This document shows positions 37,131 to 44,104 of a DNA stretch of 64,000 nucleotides, piece by piece. How positions within the stretch are numbered: the first letter of the stretch is position 1; each line of letters starts with the position of its first letter. Made by a program: the position numbers and the translations under genes. Under the pieces are notes generated by a model. The model saw nothing but the letters and a program-made list of their open reading frames with translations. It was not told the origin of the DNA and made no database searches. Source of the stretch: Flavobacteriaceae bacterium UJ101 (GTDB lineage: Bacteria > Bacteroidota > Bacteroidia > Flavobacteriales > UJ101); assembly GCA_001880285.1 (NCBI GenBank), contig CP016269.1, positions 744,001-808,000 on the forward strand, written 5' to 3'.

Positions 37131-37179
37131 ATAACTCATAACTCATAACTCATAACTCATAACTCATAACTCATAACTC
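37131..37179. repeat. Seven-copy heptanucleotide tandem repeat
   Basis: There are seven perfect tandem copies of ATAACTC, ending 47 bp before the arsC-like start codon. The unit is not a multiple of three but lies outside coding sequence. Copy-number change by slippage could shift promoter spacing for the downstream operon. Confidence 0.9.
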
Positions 37180-37226
37180 TAAATTATGAATTAATCATTA
37201 ACTTTATCATCACAAAATAAAAAGAG

Positions 37227-37568
37227 ATGACAACCATTTATCATAATCCACGATGCGGAAAAAGTAGAGAAGGCTTAGCAATTATGGAGCAATCTGGACA
37301 AGAATTCCAAATAATTAAATATTTAGACACACCCCTTTCAAAAGAAGACATACAAAAACTTCTTAAAAAACTACAATATAAACCTATTGAATTAATTCGT
37401 CAAAAAGAAACCATTTGGAAAGAGCATTTTAAGGGGAAAGAACTTTCTGATGAACAAATTATTGAGGCCATGGTTCAATATCCTAAATTAATCGAACGTC
37501 CTATTGTGGTAGTAGGAAATAAAGCAGTAGTAGGAAGACCTCCAGAAAAAATCAAGGATCTACTTTAA
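37227..37568 (+). CDS. arsC: ArsC-family arsenate reductase-like protein
   Basis: A thioredoxin-fold protein of 113 residues with the catalytic Cys10 in HNPRCGKSR, Arg91 in ERPIVV, and the closing VVGRPPEKI. This matches the glutaredoxin-dependent ArsC branch of the ArsC/Spx family (Cys and a downstream ERPI arginine). Related Spx-like or YffB-like proteins share this fold, so arsenate specificity is not certain, and no other ars genes are near. The aldehyde dehydrogenase gene follows after 16 bp, suggesting one transcript. A seven-copy heptamer repeat lies just upstream. Confidence 0.85.
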   Translation: MTTIYHNPRCGKSREGLAIMEQSGQEFQIIKYLDTPLSKEDIQKLLKKLQYKPIELIRQKETIWKEHFKGKELSDEQIIEAMVQYPKLIERPIVVVGNKAVVGRPPEKIKDLL

Positions 37569-37584
37569 TCATAATACACATCAT

Positions 37585-38946
37585 ATGATTCAAACTATTA
37601 ATCCGTATACAAAAGAAGTCCTCAACACTTATTCTTTTCTAACAGAGAAAGAACTTCTTGATAAGATCGAATCTTCACATCAAGCTTTTAAAAAATGGGA
37701 AGCCAAATCTTATATAGAACGACAACACTATATATTGCAATTAGGCATTTTATTAGAAAATCATGCTACTGAATATGCTTCAACCATTGTACAAGAAATG
37801 GGAAAACCCCTTACCGAAGCAACTACAGAAGTTCGCAAATGTGCGCTTTTATGTCGTTATTATGGAAATTTAGATATAGAAACACTTACGGTTATCAACT
37901 ATAAATTAGACGATTATCAAGAAGCTCAAACCATCTATCAGCCTCTTGGCATTATCTTAGGTATTATGCCTTGGAACTTTCCATTTTGGCAAGTTTTACG
38001 TTATGCTGTTCCTACTCTATTAATGGGGAATACTACCCTTTTAAAACATGCTCCCAATACTATTCAATGTGGTATTTTAATTGAAGAATTATTCATTAAA
38101 GCAGGATTCCCTATCGGAATCTTTCAAAATTTAGTACTCGATATCCCTCAAGTTGAAACGGTCATTGCCCATCCTTTTGTACAAGGGGTCACCTTAACAG
38201 GAAGTGAACGTGCAGGGAGTTCTGTTGCCAGCTTAGCAGGAAAATATTTAAAAAAATCGGTATTAGAATTAGGGGGAAGTGATCCTTTTATTGTTTTTGA
38301 AGATGCTGATTTGGACATTGCTACTTCAAAAGGAGTACTATCCCGATTTTTAAATTCAGGACAAGTCTGTATTGCTGCTAAACGTTTTATTCTTCATCAC
38401 ACAATTGCCGAAACCTTTATTGAACAATTTATTACAAAAATACAAGAGCTCCATATAGGAAATCCTATGGCTCAATCCACACAATTGAGTCTTATGGCTC
38501 GTGAAGATTTAGCCATTCAAGCTGAAAAACAAATACAAAAAGCCTTGAGTCAAGGTGCTAAGCTATTATTGGGAGGAAAACGTAAAGAGAATTTTATTGA
38601 GCCTACTGTTTTACATGTATCATCTGACCATCCTATTTTACAAGAAGAGATCTTTGCTCCTATTGCACTTATTATAACCGCTAAGAATGATCATGAAATA
38701 CTTTCCATTGCTAATGACACTACTTATGGATTAGGTGCTTCTATTTGGACACAAAATATTAAAAAAGCCCATGAATTAGCTTTAAAAATAGAAGCAGGAA
38801 CCGTTGCCATTAATGAAATTGTACTTTCAGACCCTCGTTTACCTTTTGGAGGTATTAAAAATTCAGGCTATGGACGTGAACTTGCTGTAAATGCTTTGTT
38901 TGAATTTGTTAATGTGAAAACGGTTTATCGTAGAGGAGAACAATAG
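37585..38946 (+). CDS. NAD(P)-dependent succinate-semialdehyde dehydrogenase-type aldehyde dehydrogenase
   Basis: This ALDH-superfamily enzyme oxidises an aldehyde to the acid. The general base Glu228 (VLELGGSDPF) and nucleophile Cys262 (NSGQVCIAAKRF) have the canonical 34-residue spacing. The MPWNFPFWQVLRYAVP segment and the length of 453 residues fit the short GabD1/Sad group that acts on succinate semialdehyde. It follows the arsC-like gene by 16 bp. A hairpin for the converging gene lies about 100 bp after the stop. Substrate assignment rests on family resemblance. Confidence 0.9.
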   Translation: MIQTINPYTKEVLNTYSFLTEKELLDKIESSHQAFKKWEAKSYIERQHYILQLGILLENHATEYASTIVQEMGKPLTEATTEVRKCALLCRYYGNLDIETLTVINYKLDDYQEAQTIYQPLGIILGIMPWNFPFWQVLRYAVPTLLMGNTTLLKHAPNTIQCGILIEELFIKAGFPIGIFQNLVLDIPQVETVIAHPFVQGVTLTGSERAGSSVASLAGKYLKKSVLELGGSDPFIVFEDADLDIATSKGVLSRFLNSGQVCIAAKRFILHHTIAETFIEQFITKIQELHIGNPMAQSTQLSLMAREDLAIQAEKQIQKALSQGAKLLLGGKRKENFIEPTVLHVSSDHPILQEEIFAPIALIITAKNDHEILSIANDTTYGLGASIWTQNIKKAHELALKIEAGTVAINEIVLSDPRLPFGGIKNSGYGRELAVNALFEFVNVKTVYRRGEQ

Positions 38947-39047
38947 TATATTAAGTTAAGTCTTAAATAGAGATATATTGTATTTATTCATCTGCTTCTC
39001 AACTTCAGAAAACCTCTCATATACAAGGAAACTTTTTCAAAAAACAC

Positions 39048-39079
39048 TCTCTTATCAAGGTTAAAACCTTGATAAGAGA
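39048..39079. terminator. Rho-independent terminator, mainly minus strand
   Basis: The arms TCTCTTATCAAGGTT and AACCTTGATAAGAGA form a 14-15 bp perfect stem with a very short loop. On the minus strand a T run follows, so it ends the T9SS-tail protein gene at 39106. It may also stop transcription from the left. Confidence 0.85.
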
Positions 39080-39105
39080 ATATAATACAATTGATTATTT
39101 ATATT

Positions 39106-39690
39106 TTACTTTTGGAAAGATTTTCCTTCATAAGTATAATCTTCAAAGACCGTATATACGTGATAAATCCCCACTGGCAACCATGAAATATTAACCTCAA
39201 CTTCTTGTAACTTTGGAACATTAAAATCTTTCATAACTTCATTTCCATTATTATCATACACGATATAACGTATAATTTTTCTGTTTACCTCACTAGAAAT
39301 CATTTTTAATGAACTCTCTGTAGAAACAAGTGATAGTACACCTTCAACTACTCTACTTGATCTATCTGTTATACCTCCATCAAGCGATTGTCCTCCATTC
39401 CCTTGTAATTCATCACATAGTTTACCACAAGGAGGTATAAAAATTCCTACTACGATTTCTTTTAAAACTGTTTTAGGTTCTACTATGATGAATTCTTTAC
39501 CTGACTTTATTAAACCACTTACCTCTATATAATGAGGGTATAAAGGTTTTATCTGAAAATCATATTTTAAAGCTCCGCTATAATTGTATGTATTGGTTTC
39601 ATAAATTCGTACTGGAGAATAATTTGATTCTTGAGCTTTCGCATAACATCCCAATAGTACATAGAAGGATAATAGAATTTTTAGGTTCAT
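39106..39690 (-). CDS. Secreted protein with T9SS type A sorting-like tail
   Basis: This is an unrecognised 194-residue exported protein. A signal peptide ends CYAKAQ. The middle is novel and includes a Cys pair in IPPCGKLCDELQGNGGQS. The last 65 residues resemble the T9SS type A (Por) tail: IRYIVYDNNGNEVMKDF, then SWLPVGIYHVYTVFEDYTYEGKSFQK. Export through the type IX system to the cell surface is therefore likely. Its promoter has a perfect -7 box and carries the 22-bp operator shared with the gene at 43,404, so it is probably controlled by the kinase/LuxR pair divergent from it. Confidence 0.65.
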   Translation of the reverse strand: MNLKILLSFYVLLGCYAKAQESNYSPVRIYETNTYNYSGALKYDFQIKPLYPHYIEVSGLIKSGKEFIIVEPKTVLKEIVVGIFIPPCGKLCDELQGNGGQSLDGGITDRSSRVVEGVLSLVSTESSLKMISSEVNRKIIRYIVYDNNGNEVMKDFNVPKLQEVEVNISWLPVGIYHVYTVFEDYTYEGKSFQK

Positions 39691-39715
39691 GTTTACTTAG
39701 AATTTTTATTAAAAA

Positions 39716-39723
39716 CAAAAATA
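39716..39723 (-). promoter_or_regulatory. -7 promoter box of the T9SS-tail gene
   Basis: The minus strand reads TATTTTTG, an exact TAnnTTTG match, 25 bp before the start codon at 39690. No TTG is present at -33 (TAG instead), which suggests activator dependence. The shared operator box begins 22 bp upstream of it. Confidence 0.65.
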
Positions 39724-39745
39724 ATATAAAATAAGTTTTGACTCT

Positions 39746-39767
39746 ATCCCATAAATCCGGTATTTTT
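39746..39767 (-). promoter_or_regulatory. Shared 22-bp operator box, site A
   Basis: Read on the minus strand it is AAAAATACCGG, then A, TTT, two bases, GGGAT. It matches site B at 43529-43550 in 19 of 22 positions. GGGAT ends exactly 23 bases from the first base of the -7 box, the same as at site B. It also lies 9 bp before the kinase ATG on the other strand, so it may control both genes. Confidence 0.7.
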
Positions 39768-39776
39768 AACAAAAAA

Positions 39777-41678
39777 ATGAAACAACTCTTATTATCCTGT
39801 TTTATTATACCAATTTCTATATTAGGTCAATCCAATAATCTTCTTGAAATAAAGAAACTCATAAAAAAAGCTAATCATTTAGCTGCCTATAATATTGATT
39901 CTACTCTTTATTATGACCATTTGGCAGAAAAAAAAGCCATTACGTATCAACAGGACTCCATCCTTACCCATATTTATTATAATTTAAGTCTTGATTACCA
40001 AACAAAAAAAGATTCTACTTTATTCCTCGAATACTTAAATAAAGCATCCAATAAGGCGCAAAGAGACTCTAATTGGATGATTATTATGCTTTGCAAAATG
40101 ACTTATTCGAAAGAAAAAATTAAAAAAAATCTTTATTCAAATGCTTTAAACTTTCTATTTGAAGCAGAAAAAATATCTATTAATCATAACTTTCCAAATT
40201 ATCTACCTTCTATTAAACTTAAAATTGCAAATATACATTATAAATTAAACGATACTATCAAAGGAATTGAAGTAAATAAATCTACAATACCTTTAGCTAA
40301 GCAATACAATAAAAAAACTCTTATGTCACTATATAATAATATAGGGCAATTTTATATTGAAAATAATTTTGATAGTGCTTCTTATTATTTTAAAGAAGGG
40401 TTGAAAATAGTTAATGAATTTAAAGCTGAATATTACAAAGCTACTTATTATAATAATCTTGGTTTCACTTCTCTATCTCATAAAAAATATGACTCAGCCT
40501 ATTATTTCTTATCAGAAGCTAAAAAATATGCTACGAAGAATAACCAATCTGAAAGTTTATATTACTCTTATTATTACCTAGGACAACTATATGAAAAACA
40601 ACACCAGTATTTAAAAGCTATAGAAAATTATGAAAAAATGTTTCTTTATGAAAAAGAACATGGTGTTGACTCAAAGCAAAAAACTATTGTCTACCAATCT
40701 ATAGCAGAACTATATGCCAACTTAAAACAATATGATAAAGCCTATACTTTTCAACAAAAGCACCAAGCTTTAAAAGACAGTATTTTCAATATCGATAAAA
40801 CCAATGAATTTAATAAAATCCGTACGGAATATGAAGTAGAAAATAAAAACCAGCAAATTGAATTGTTAACAACCGAAAAAGAGGTAGAAGCTTTACGTAA
40901 ACGACAATTACTCTATGCTGGTATCGGAATTTTGATTCCTTTGTTACTTCTCATTCTTTTTTATCGAAATCGAGTAAAATCACAACGTTTATTGCAAGAA
41001 AAAGAACAACAACGGTATGAAGCGGAAAAACAACGTTTGGAAAAGGAAAATGAATTAGAGCATGCCAATGCTTTAATTGAAGGACAAGATCAAGAACGTA
41101 ACCGTATTGCCAAAGAAATTCACGATGGTGTCGGTGCACAATTAGCTGGTTTAAAATTAAATTTAGAACAAACCAACCAAGGACTTCAAAATGAGAATCT
41201 TGCCCTTATCACACAAGACTTAGAACAAGCCTTTACAGAGCTTCGATCTATTTCACATAATTTAAGTACCAATTATTTAGAGGAAAAAACCTTGGATGTT
41301 TTATTATTGGATTTAAAAGCACAATATGAAAAGAACCTTACTTTTACGATTGGACTCTATATCTTTCCACCTGATCTACTCGGAAAGCTAAGTCAAACAG
41401 ACAAACACCATTTATACCGTATTGTACAAGAATTGCTAAACAATACGTATAAACATGCAGCCGCCACACAAGTTCATTTGTCTTTTACGCAACATGAAGA
41501 CAGTTTAAATTTACTCTATGAAGATAATGGGAAAGGATTTGATCCTTCTTCAAAAGCTAAAGGAATTGGATTACACAATATACAAGAACGTGTGAAGGCT
41601 CTAAATGGAACCTTAACCCTCGATTCACAACCTCAAAAAGGAACCACTATTATTATTGATTCACTAAAAACCACCTAA
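39777..41678 (+). CDS. TPR-repeat sensor histidine kinase (HisKA_3 type)
   Basis: This 633-residue sensor has a signal peptide (MKQLLLSCFIIPISILGQ), five or six periplasmic TPR repeats (about 25-365), a coiled coil, and one transmembrane helix near residue 380 (YAGIGILIPLLLLILFY). A second coiled coil leads to a HisKA_3 phosphoacceptor (His449 in AKEIHDGVGAQLAG) and an ATPase domain with ELLNNTYKHA and EDNGKGFDP. I start at the ATG at 39777, because a TTG start at 39738 would add 13 residues before the signal peptide. The response-regulator gene follows directly (1 bp). The operator shared by the flanking secreted-protein genes lies right at its start. Confidence 0.93.
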   Translation: MKQLLLSCFIIPISILGQSNNLLEIKKLIKKANHLAAYNIDSTLYYDHLAEKKAITYQQDSILTHIYYNLSLDYQTKKDSTLFLEYLNKASNKAQRDSNWMIIMLCKMTYSKEKIKKNLYSNALNFLFEAEKISINHNFPNYLPSIKLKIANIHYKLNDTIKGIEVNKSTIPLAKQYNKKTLMSLYNNIGQFYIENNFDSASYYFKEGLKIVNEFKAEYYKATYYNNLGFTSLSHKKYDSAYYFLSEAKKYATKNNQSESLYYSYYYLGQLYEKQHQYLKAIENYEKMFLYEKEHGVDSKQKTIVYQSIAELYANLKQYDKAYTFQQKHQALKDSIFNIDKTNEFNKIRTEYEVENKNQQIELLTTEKEVEALRKRQLLYAGIGILIPLLLLILFYRNRVKSQRLLQEKEQQRYEAEKQRLEKENELEHANALIEGQDQERNRIAKEIHDGVGAQLAGLKLNLEQTNQGLQNENLALITQDLEQAFTELRSISHNLSTNYLEEKTLDVLLLDLKAQYEKNLTFTIGLYIFPPDLLGKLSQTDKHHLYRIVQELLNNTYKHAAATQVHLSFTQHEDSLNLLYEDNGKGFDPSSKAKGIGLHNIQERVKALNGTLTLDSQPQKGTTIIIDSLKTT

Positions 41679-41679
41679 T

Positions 41680-42285
41680 ATGACTCAAATTTCAACCTTG
41701 ATTGTTGATGATCATCAACTCTTTTTAGACGGACTCAACACCGTTTTTTCACAACAAGACGATATTTCTGTCTTACACAGCACCACCTCAGCTAAAGAAG
41801 CTTTAAATTTTGTACAACACACACCTCCTGATTTGATTATTACGGATATTGCCATGCCTGAAATGAATGGTATTGAATTTATTAAAGCCGTTAAAGAAAT
41901 TCATCCTTCTATCAAAATATTGGTTGTAAGCATGTTTCAAAATATGCATTCGTATCAAAATATTGACGGTTATCTTTTAAAAGAAAGTAGTATGGATCGT
42001 GTTTTACAAGTTGTCCGTGGAATTGTACTACGCAATGAAACCCATTATGACTTTGAGGAATCATCTATCGAAATCTATGATTTTAAAGAACATATTTTAA
42101 GTCCTCGTGAAAAGGAAATCATTCAGCTAATCAGTGAAGAACTTACTTCTGATCAAATTGCCAAACGATTGTTTGTCAGTCGTCATACTGTTGAAACACA
42201 TCGTAAAAACATCTTTCTAAAACTTAATGTAAAAAATATTGCAGGTATGATAAAAAAAGCCATGCACTTGGGGGTTATTAATTAG
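41680..42285 (+). CDS. LuxR/NarL-family response regulator
   Basis: A receiver domain with VDDHQLF and phospho-acceptor Asp56 in IITDIAMPEMNG is followed by a LuxR-type helix-turn-helix (about 140-201): LSPREKEIIQLISEELTSDQ and VSRHTVETHRKNIF. The segment between the receiver Ser/Thr (VVSMF) and GYLLKES is about five residues shorter than in NarL, so alpha-4 is reduced. It follows the TPR kinase gene by 1 bp. It is the best candidate to bind the 22-bp box found upstream of the two secreted-protein genes on either side. Confidence 0.93.
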   Translation: MTQISTLIVDDHQLFLDGLNTVFSQQDDISVLHSTTSAKEALNFVQHTPPDLIITDIAMPEMNGIEFIKAVKEIHPSIKILVVSMFQNMHSYQNIDGYLLKESSMDRVLQVVRGIVLRNETHYDFEESSIEIYDFKEHILSPREKEIIQLISEELTSDQIAKRLFVSRHTVETHRKNIFLKLNVKNIAGMIKKAMHLGVIN

Positions 42286-42335
42286 TAAGTATGAAGTTGT
42301 AATATACTTCAAATTTTATGCGCTACAGTTCTAAT

Positions 42336-42361
42336 AGATCCTGAAACAAGTTCAGGATGAC
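42336..42361 (-). repeat. REP-like palindromic element, copy 4
   Basis: An inverted copy; the minus strand stem CCTGAA/TTCAGG surrounds CTTGT. It is the first of three elements between the LuxR gene and the 311-residue protein gene. Confidence 0.8.
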
Positions 42362-42391
42362 AAGGTATAGATGAGTAAATGTTATCCTTAT

Positions 42392-42417
42392 GTCATTCCA
42401 AACTCGTTTTGGAATCT
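42392..42417 (+). repeat. REP-like palindromic element, copy 5
   Basis: A direct copy with stem TTCCAAA/TTTTGGAA around an ACTCG-type loop. The changes relative to the other copies keep pairing. Confidence 0.75.
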
Positions 42418-42432
42418 ATTTTACATACTTTT

Positions 42433-42458
42433 AGATTCTGAAACGAGTTCAGAATGAC
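42433..42458 (-). repeat. REP-like palindromic element, copy 6
   Basis: An inverted copy with stem TTCTGAA/TTCAGAA. It ends 11 bp from the stop of the convergent 311-residue protein gene and may act as its transcript-end hairpin. Confidence 0.75.
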
Positions 42459-42468
42459 AATATCTTTT

Positions 42469-43404
42469 TCATAACTTACTTTTTTCAAGTTGCGTTACTT
42501 TCGCTTTTAAACTTTTAATTTCCTTTTGTTGCTCAATAGTATAAAGTGTTAACTCTTCTATTTTTTGCAATAATAGATTTGTCATTTCTTTTAAATGCAA
42601 TCCTTCTTCTTGAATCTTTTGTGCCGATGGAATGCTAGGTAAATGATTATTCACTTTTGTAAATGTTTCCACTTCTTCTAAAGTAGGCATTACATAATCT
42701 GCTTTTAATTGAGACTCTCCTGTATAGTATTTCTCAAAAACATAATCTGCTGGTACACTTAAGTCCACTCGTACCTCTTCTGCATGGATTTTACCTTTAA
42801 CGGTTAAAAGTTCATCAGGAGACGATGTTCCTATTCCTACTTTCCCCAATAAAGTATTATCACTCTTTGTCGCTAATATAGTATTACCATCTAATGACTT
42901 TATTAAATCTAAATCTCCTCCTACTTCATTATAATTAACCCCTCTAGGGTACTGATAAACTCCCCTTAAAGCCCAATTTATAGCACCAGTAGGTCCACTA
43001 TAACCAAGAGGAATTATTCTTGCCACATTCTTTTCAATCCCTGTTTCAGCTAACCTAACTCTTAACTCATCCATTACTTCAAACTTTGCTTGTGGATTAT
43101 TAATTCCTATACCAAACTTATCAGAAATAACATATGATGTATTACTTTTTAAAGCTGCTATAACCTTATTTTCATCAGAATTCCAAAAACCAAATCCTTT
43201 TGCTTGATTTGTTCCTTCCCTAGAAACTAAAAAAGTAAACGCTTCATTATCTTCACTTATTTTTCCATAAAATCCATCTCTACCTCCACTACTACTTCTT
43301 TCTCTTAAATCAAGAGTTAATCTTCCTGAAATAGTCTGATCTTGTCCAAGCCCAAGTCCTCCTAAAGTAATAGCCGTTAAGGCTGTAAGTATGATTCGTT
43401 TCAT
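42469..43404 (-). CDS. Exported tail-fibre-like protein with C-terminal coiled coil
   Basis: An unassigned 311-residue protein. A signal-like N-terminus ends GGLGLGQ. Two FGIGINNPQAKFEVMDELRV / VGIGTSSPDELLTVKGKI beta repeats follow, like those of Bacteroidota fibre proteins. A conserved segment YVMPTLEEVETFTKVNNHLP and a C-terminal coiled coil (about 268-311) rich in Lys and Glu end it. These features are seen in secreted, surface-exposed proteins of Bacteroidota and do not by themselves mean a phage origin. Its promoter has the operator shared with the T9SS-tail gene, and a palindrome lies in its leader. REP-like triplets bracket it. Confidence 0.6.
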   Translation of the reverse strand: MKRIILTALTAITLGGLGLGQDQTISGRLTLDLRERSSSGGRDGFYGKISEDNEAFTFLVSREGTNQAKGFGFWNSDENKVIAALKSNTSYVISDKFGIGINNPQAKFEVMDELRVRLAETGIEKNVARIIPLGYSGPTGAINWALRGVYQYPRGVNYNEVGGDLDLIKSLDGNTILATKSDNTLLGKVGIGTSSPDELLTVKGKIHAEEVRVDLSVPADYVFEKYYTGESQLKADYVMPTLEEVETFTKVNNHLPSIPSAQKIQEEGLHLKEMTNLLLQKIEELTLYTIEQQKEIKSLKAKVTQLEKSKL

Positions 43405-43464
43405 ATTTAAATTGTTTTAATTATTATATATTATTTAAGTTTCTACTAATCGTTTTCGATACCC

Positions 43465-43478
43465 CCGAAAGCTTTCGG
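43465..43478. repeat. Perfect palindrome in the leader of the 311-residue protein gene
   Basis: CCGAAAGCTTTCGG is a 14-bp perfect palindrome flanked by C-rich bases. It lies between the probable transcript start (near 43,492) and the start codon at 43404. Confidence 0.65.
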
Positions 43479-43498
43479 AGACTCACACTGACATACAT

Positions 43499-43506
43499 CA
43501 AAGGTA
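43499..43506 (-). promoter_or_regulatory. -7 promoter box of the 311-residue protein gene
   Basis: The minus strand reads TACCTTTG, an exact TAnnTTTG match. A TTG lies 20 bp upstream (43527-43529), the classic Bacteroidota -33 spacing. The start codon is 95 bp further on. Confidence 0.7.
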
Positions 43507-43528
43507 CAATGGAAGGAAATAGAAAACA

Positions 43529-43550
43529 ATCCCTGAAAACCGGTATTTTT
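43529..43550 (-). promoter_or_regulatory. Shared 22-bp operator box, site B
   Basis: The minus strand reads AAAAATACCGG, then T, TTT, two bases, GGGAT. It matches site A in 19 of 22 positions at the same distance to the -7 box (23 bases). It abuts the -33 TTG, the position typical of an activator that touches RNA polymerase. Confidence 0.7.
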
Positions 43551-43645
43551 TTTAATTAGTAATGAGTAAGTGCAAACAGTAATCCTAAAATTAGAATAGT
43601 GTTTGTGCCTCTTCATTATATTTTTATTAGGTAAAATGTTGTTAT

Positions 43646-43671
43646 AGATCCCAAAATAAATTCGGGATGAC
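43646..43671 (-). repeat. REP-like palindromic element, copy 7
   Basis: An inverted copy; the minus strand stem CCCGAA/TTTGGG encloses TTTAT, with one wobble-compatible change. Confidence 0.75.
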
Positions 43672-43701
43672 AGGTTCTGAATAGCTTATTGATTACCTTT
43701 T

Positions 43702-43727
43702 GTCATCCTGAACTTGTTTCAGGATCT
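43702..43727 (+). repeat. REP-like palindromic element, copy 8
   Basis: A direct copy with stem CCTGAA/TTCAGG and loop CTTGT, the best match to the family consensus together with copy 4 in inverted orientation. Confidence 0.8.
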
Positions 43728-43753
43728 AAGTACAAGAAATCATGAAGAATAGA

Positions 43754-43779
43754 AGATTTCAAAACAAGTTTGGAATGAC
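43754..43779 (-). repeat. REP-like palindromic element, copy 9
   Basis: An inverted copy with stem CCAAA/TTTGG-like pairing. It is the most diverged copy, with GAAATCT in place of GGAATCT. Confidence 0.65.
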
Positions 43780-43816
43780 ATAACACACTAACAACTCATC
43801 TCAAAATATTATAAAA

Positions 43817-43857
43817 ACAAAAAACTCCAATTAATTATGTCAATTGAAGTTTTTTTT
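43817..43857 (-). terminator. Terminator of tRNA-Leu
   Basis: Read on the minus strand, AAAAACTTCAATT pairs with AATTGGAGTTTTT (one G-T pair) and a T run follows, just after the tRNA 3' end. Confidence 0.7.
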
Positions 43858-43859
43858 AG

Positions 43860-43944
43860 TACTCGGAGCGGGACTTGAACCCGCACGGACGCAATGTCCA
43901 CTGGATTTTAAGTCCAGCGTGTCTACCAATTCCACCATCCGAGC
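43860..43944 (-). tRNA. tRNA-Leu (anticodon UAA)
   Basis: This is an 85-nt class II tRNA. The acceptor stem GCTCGGA pairs with TCCGAGT (a G-U first pair), and the discriminator is A. The D-loop contains GGTAGACAC. The anticodon stem is CTGGA/TCCAG with loop CTTAAAA, giving anticodon UAA for codon UUA. A long variable arm and the T-loop GGGTTCAAGTCCC follow. CCA is not encoded. It decodes the commonest leucine codon of this A/T-rich genome. Confidence 0.96.
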
Positions 43945-44104
43945 ATCCAATATATTTTGAATTCTAATGAATATTCAACTTGTATAAGAACGTTTGCTAT
44001 ACTTTAGCGGTTGCAAATATAAACTAGTTTTTAGTTCTTACAAACCTTTTTTTATTTTTTTTAGTATTTTTTTCTATCAAAAATATCTTTTCTCCTACTT
44101 TTAC

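Larger units (their letters stand above)
43405..43859. other. 455-bp intergenic region before tRNA-Leu
   Basis: No gene is seen. From left to right it holds the 95-bp leader of the 311-residue protein gene with a perfect palindrome (43465-43478), its promoter and operator (43499-43550), three REP-like elements (43646-43779), and the tRNA terminator (about 43,817-43,857). Confidence 0.7.

Noticed and set aside
37010-37179. A CRISPR array
   Set aside because: The repeats here are a 7-bp tandem unit without spacers and palindromes in alternating orientation. Neither has uniform repeat/spacer periodicity, and no cas gene is in the window.
37227-38946. An arsenic-resistance operon
   Set aside because: Only the ArsC-like gene is present; no arsB/acr3, arsR or arsA is near, and its partner is an aldehyde dehydrogenase.
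42469-43404. A phage tail-fibre gene or prophage remnant
   Set aside because: The VGIGT-type repeats and coiled coil are common in ordinary exported Bacteroidota proteins. There is a signal-like N-terminus, a TAnnTTTG promoter and no phage genes around it.
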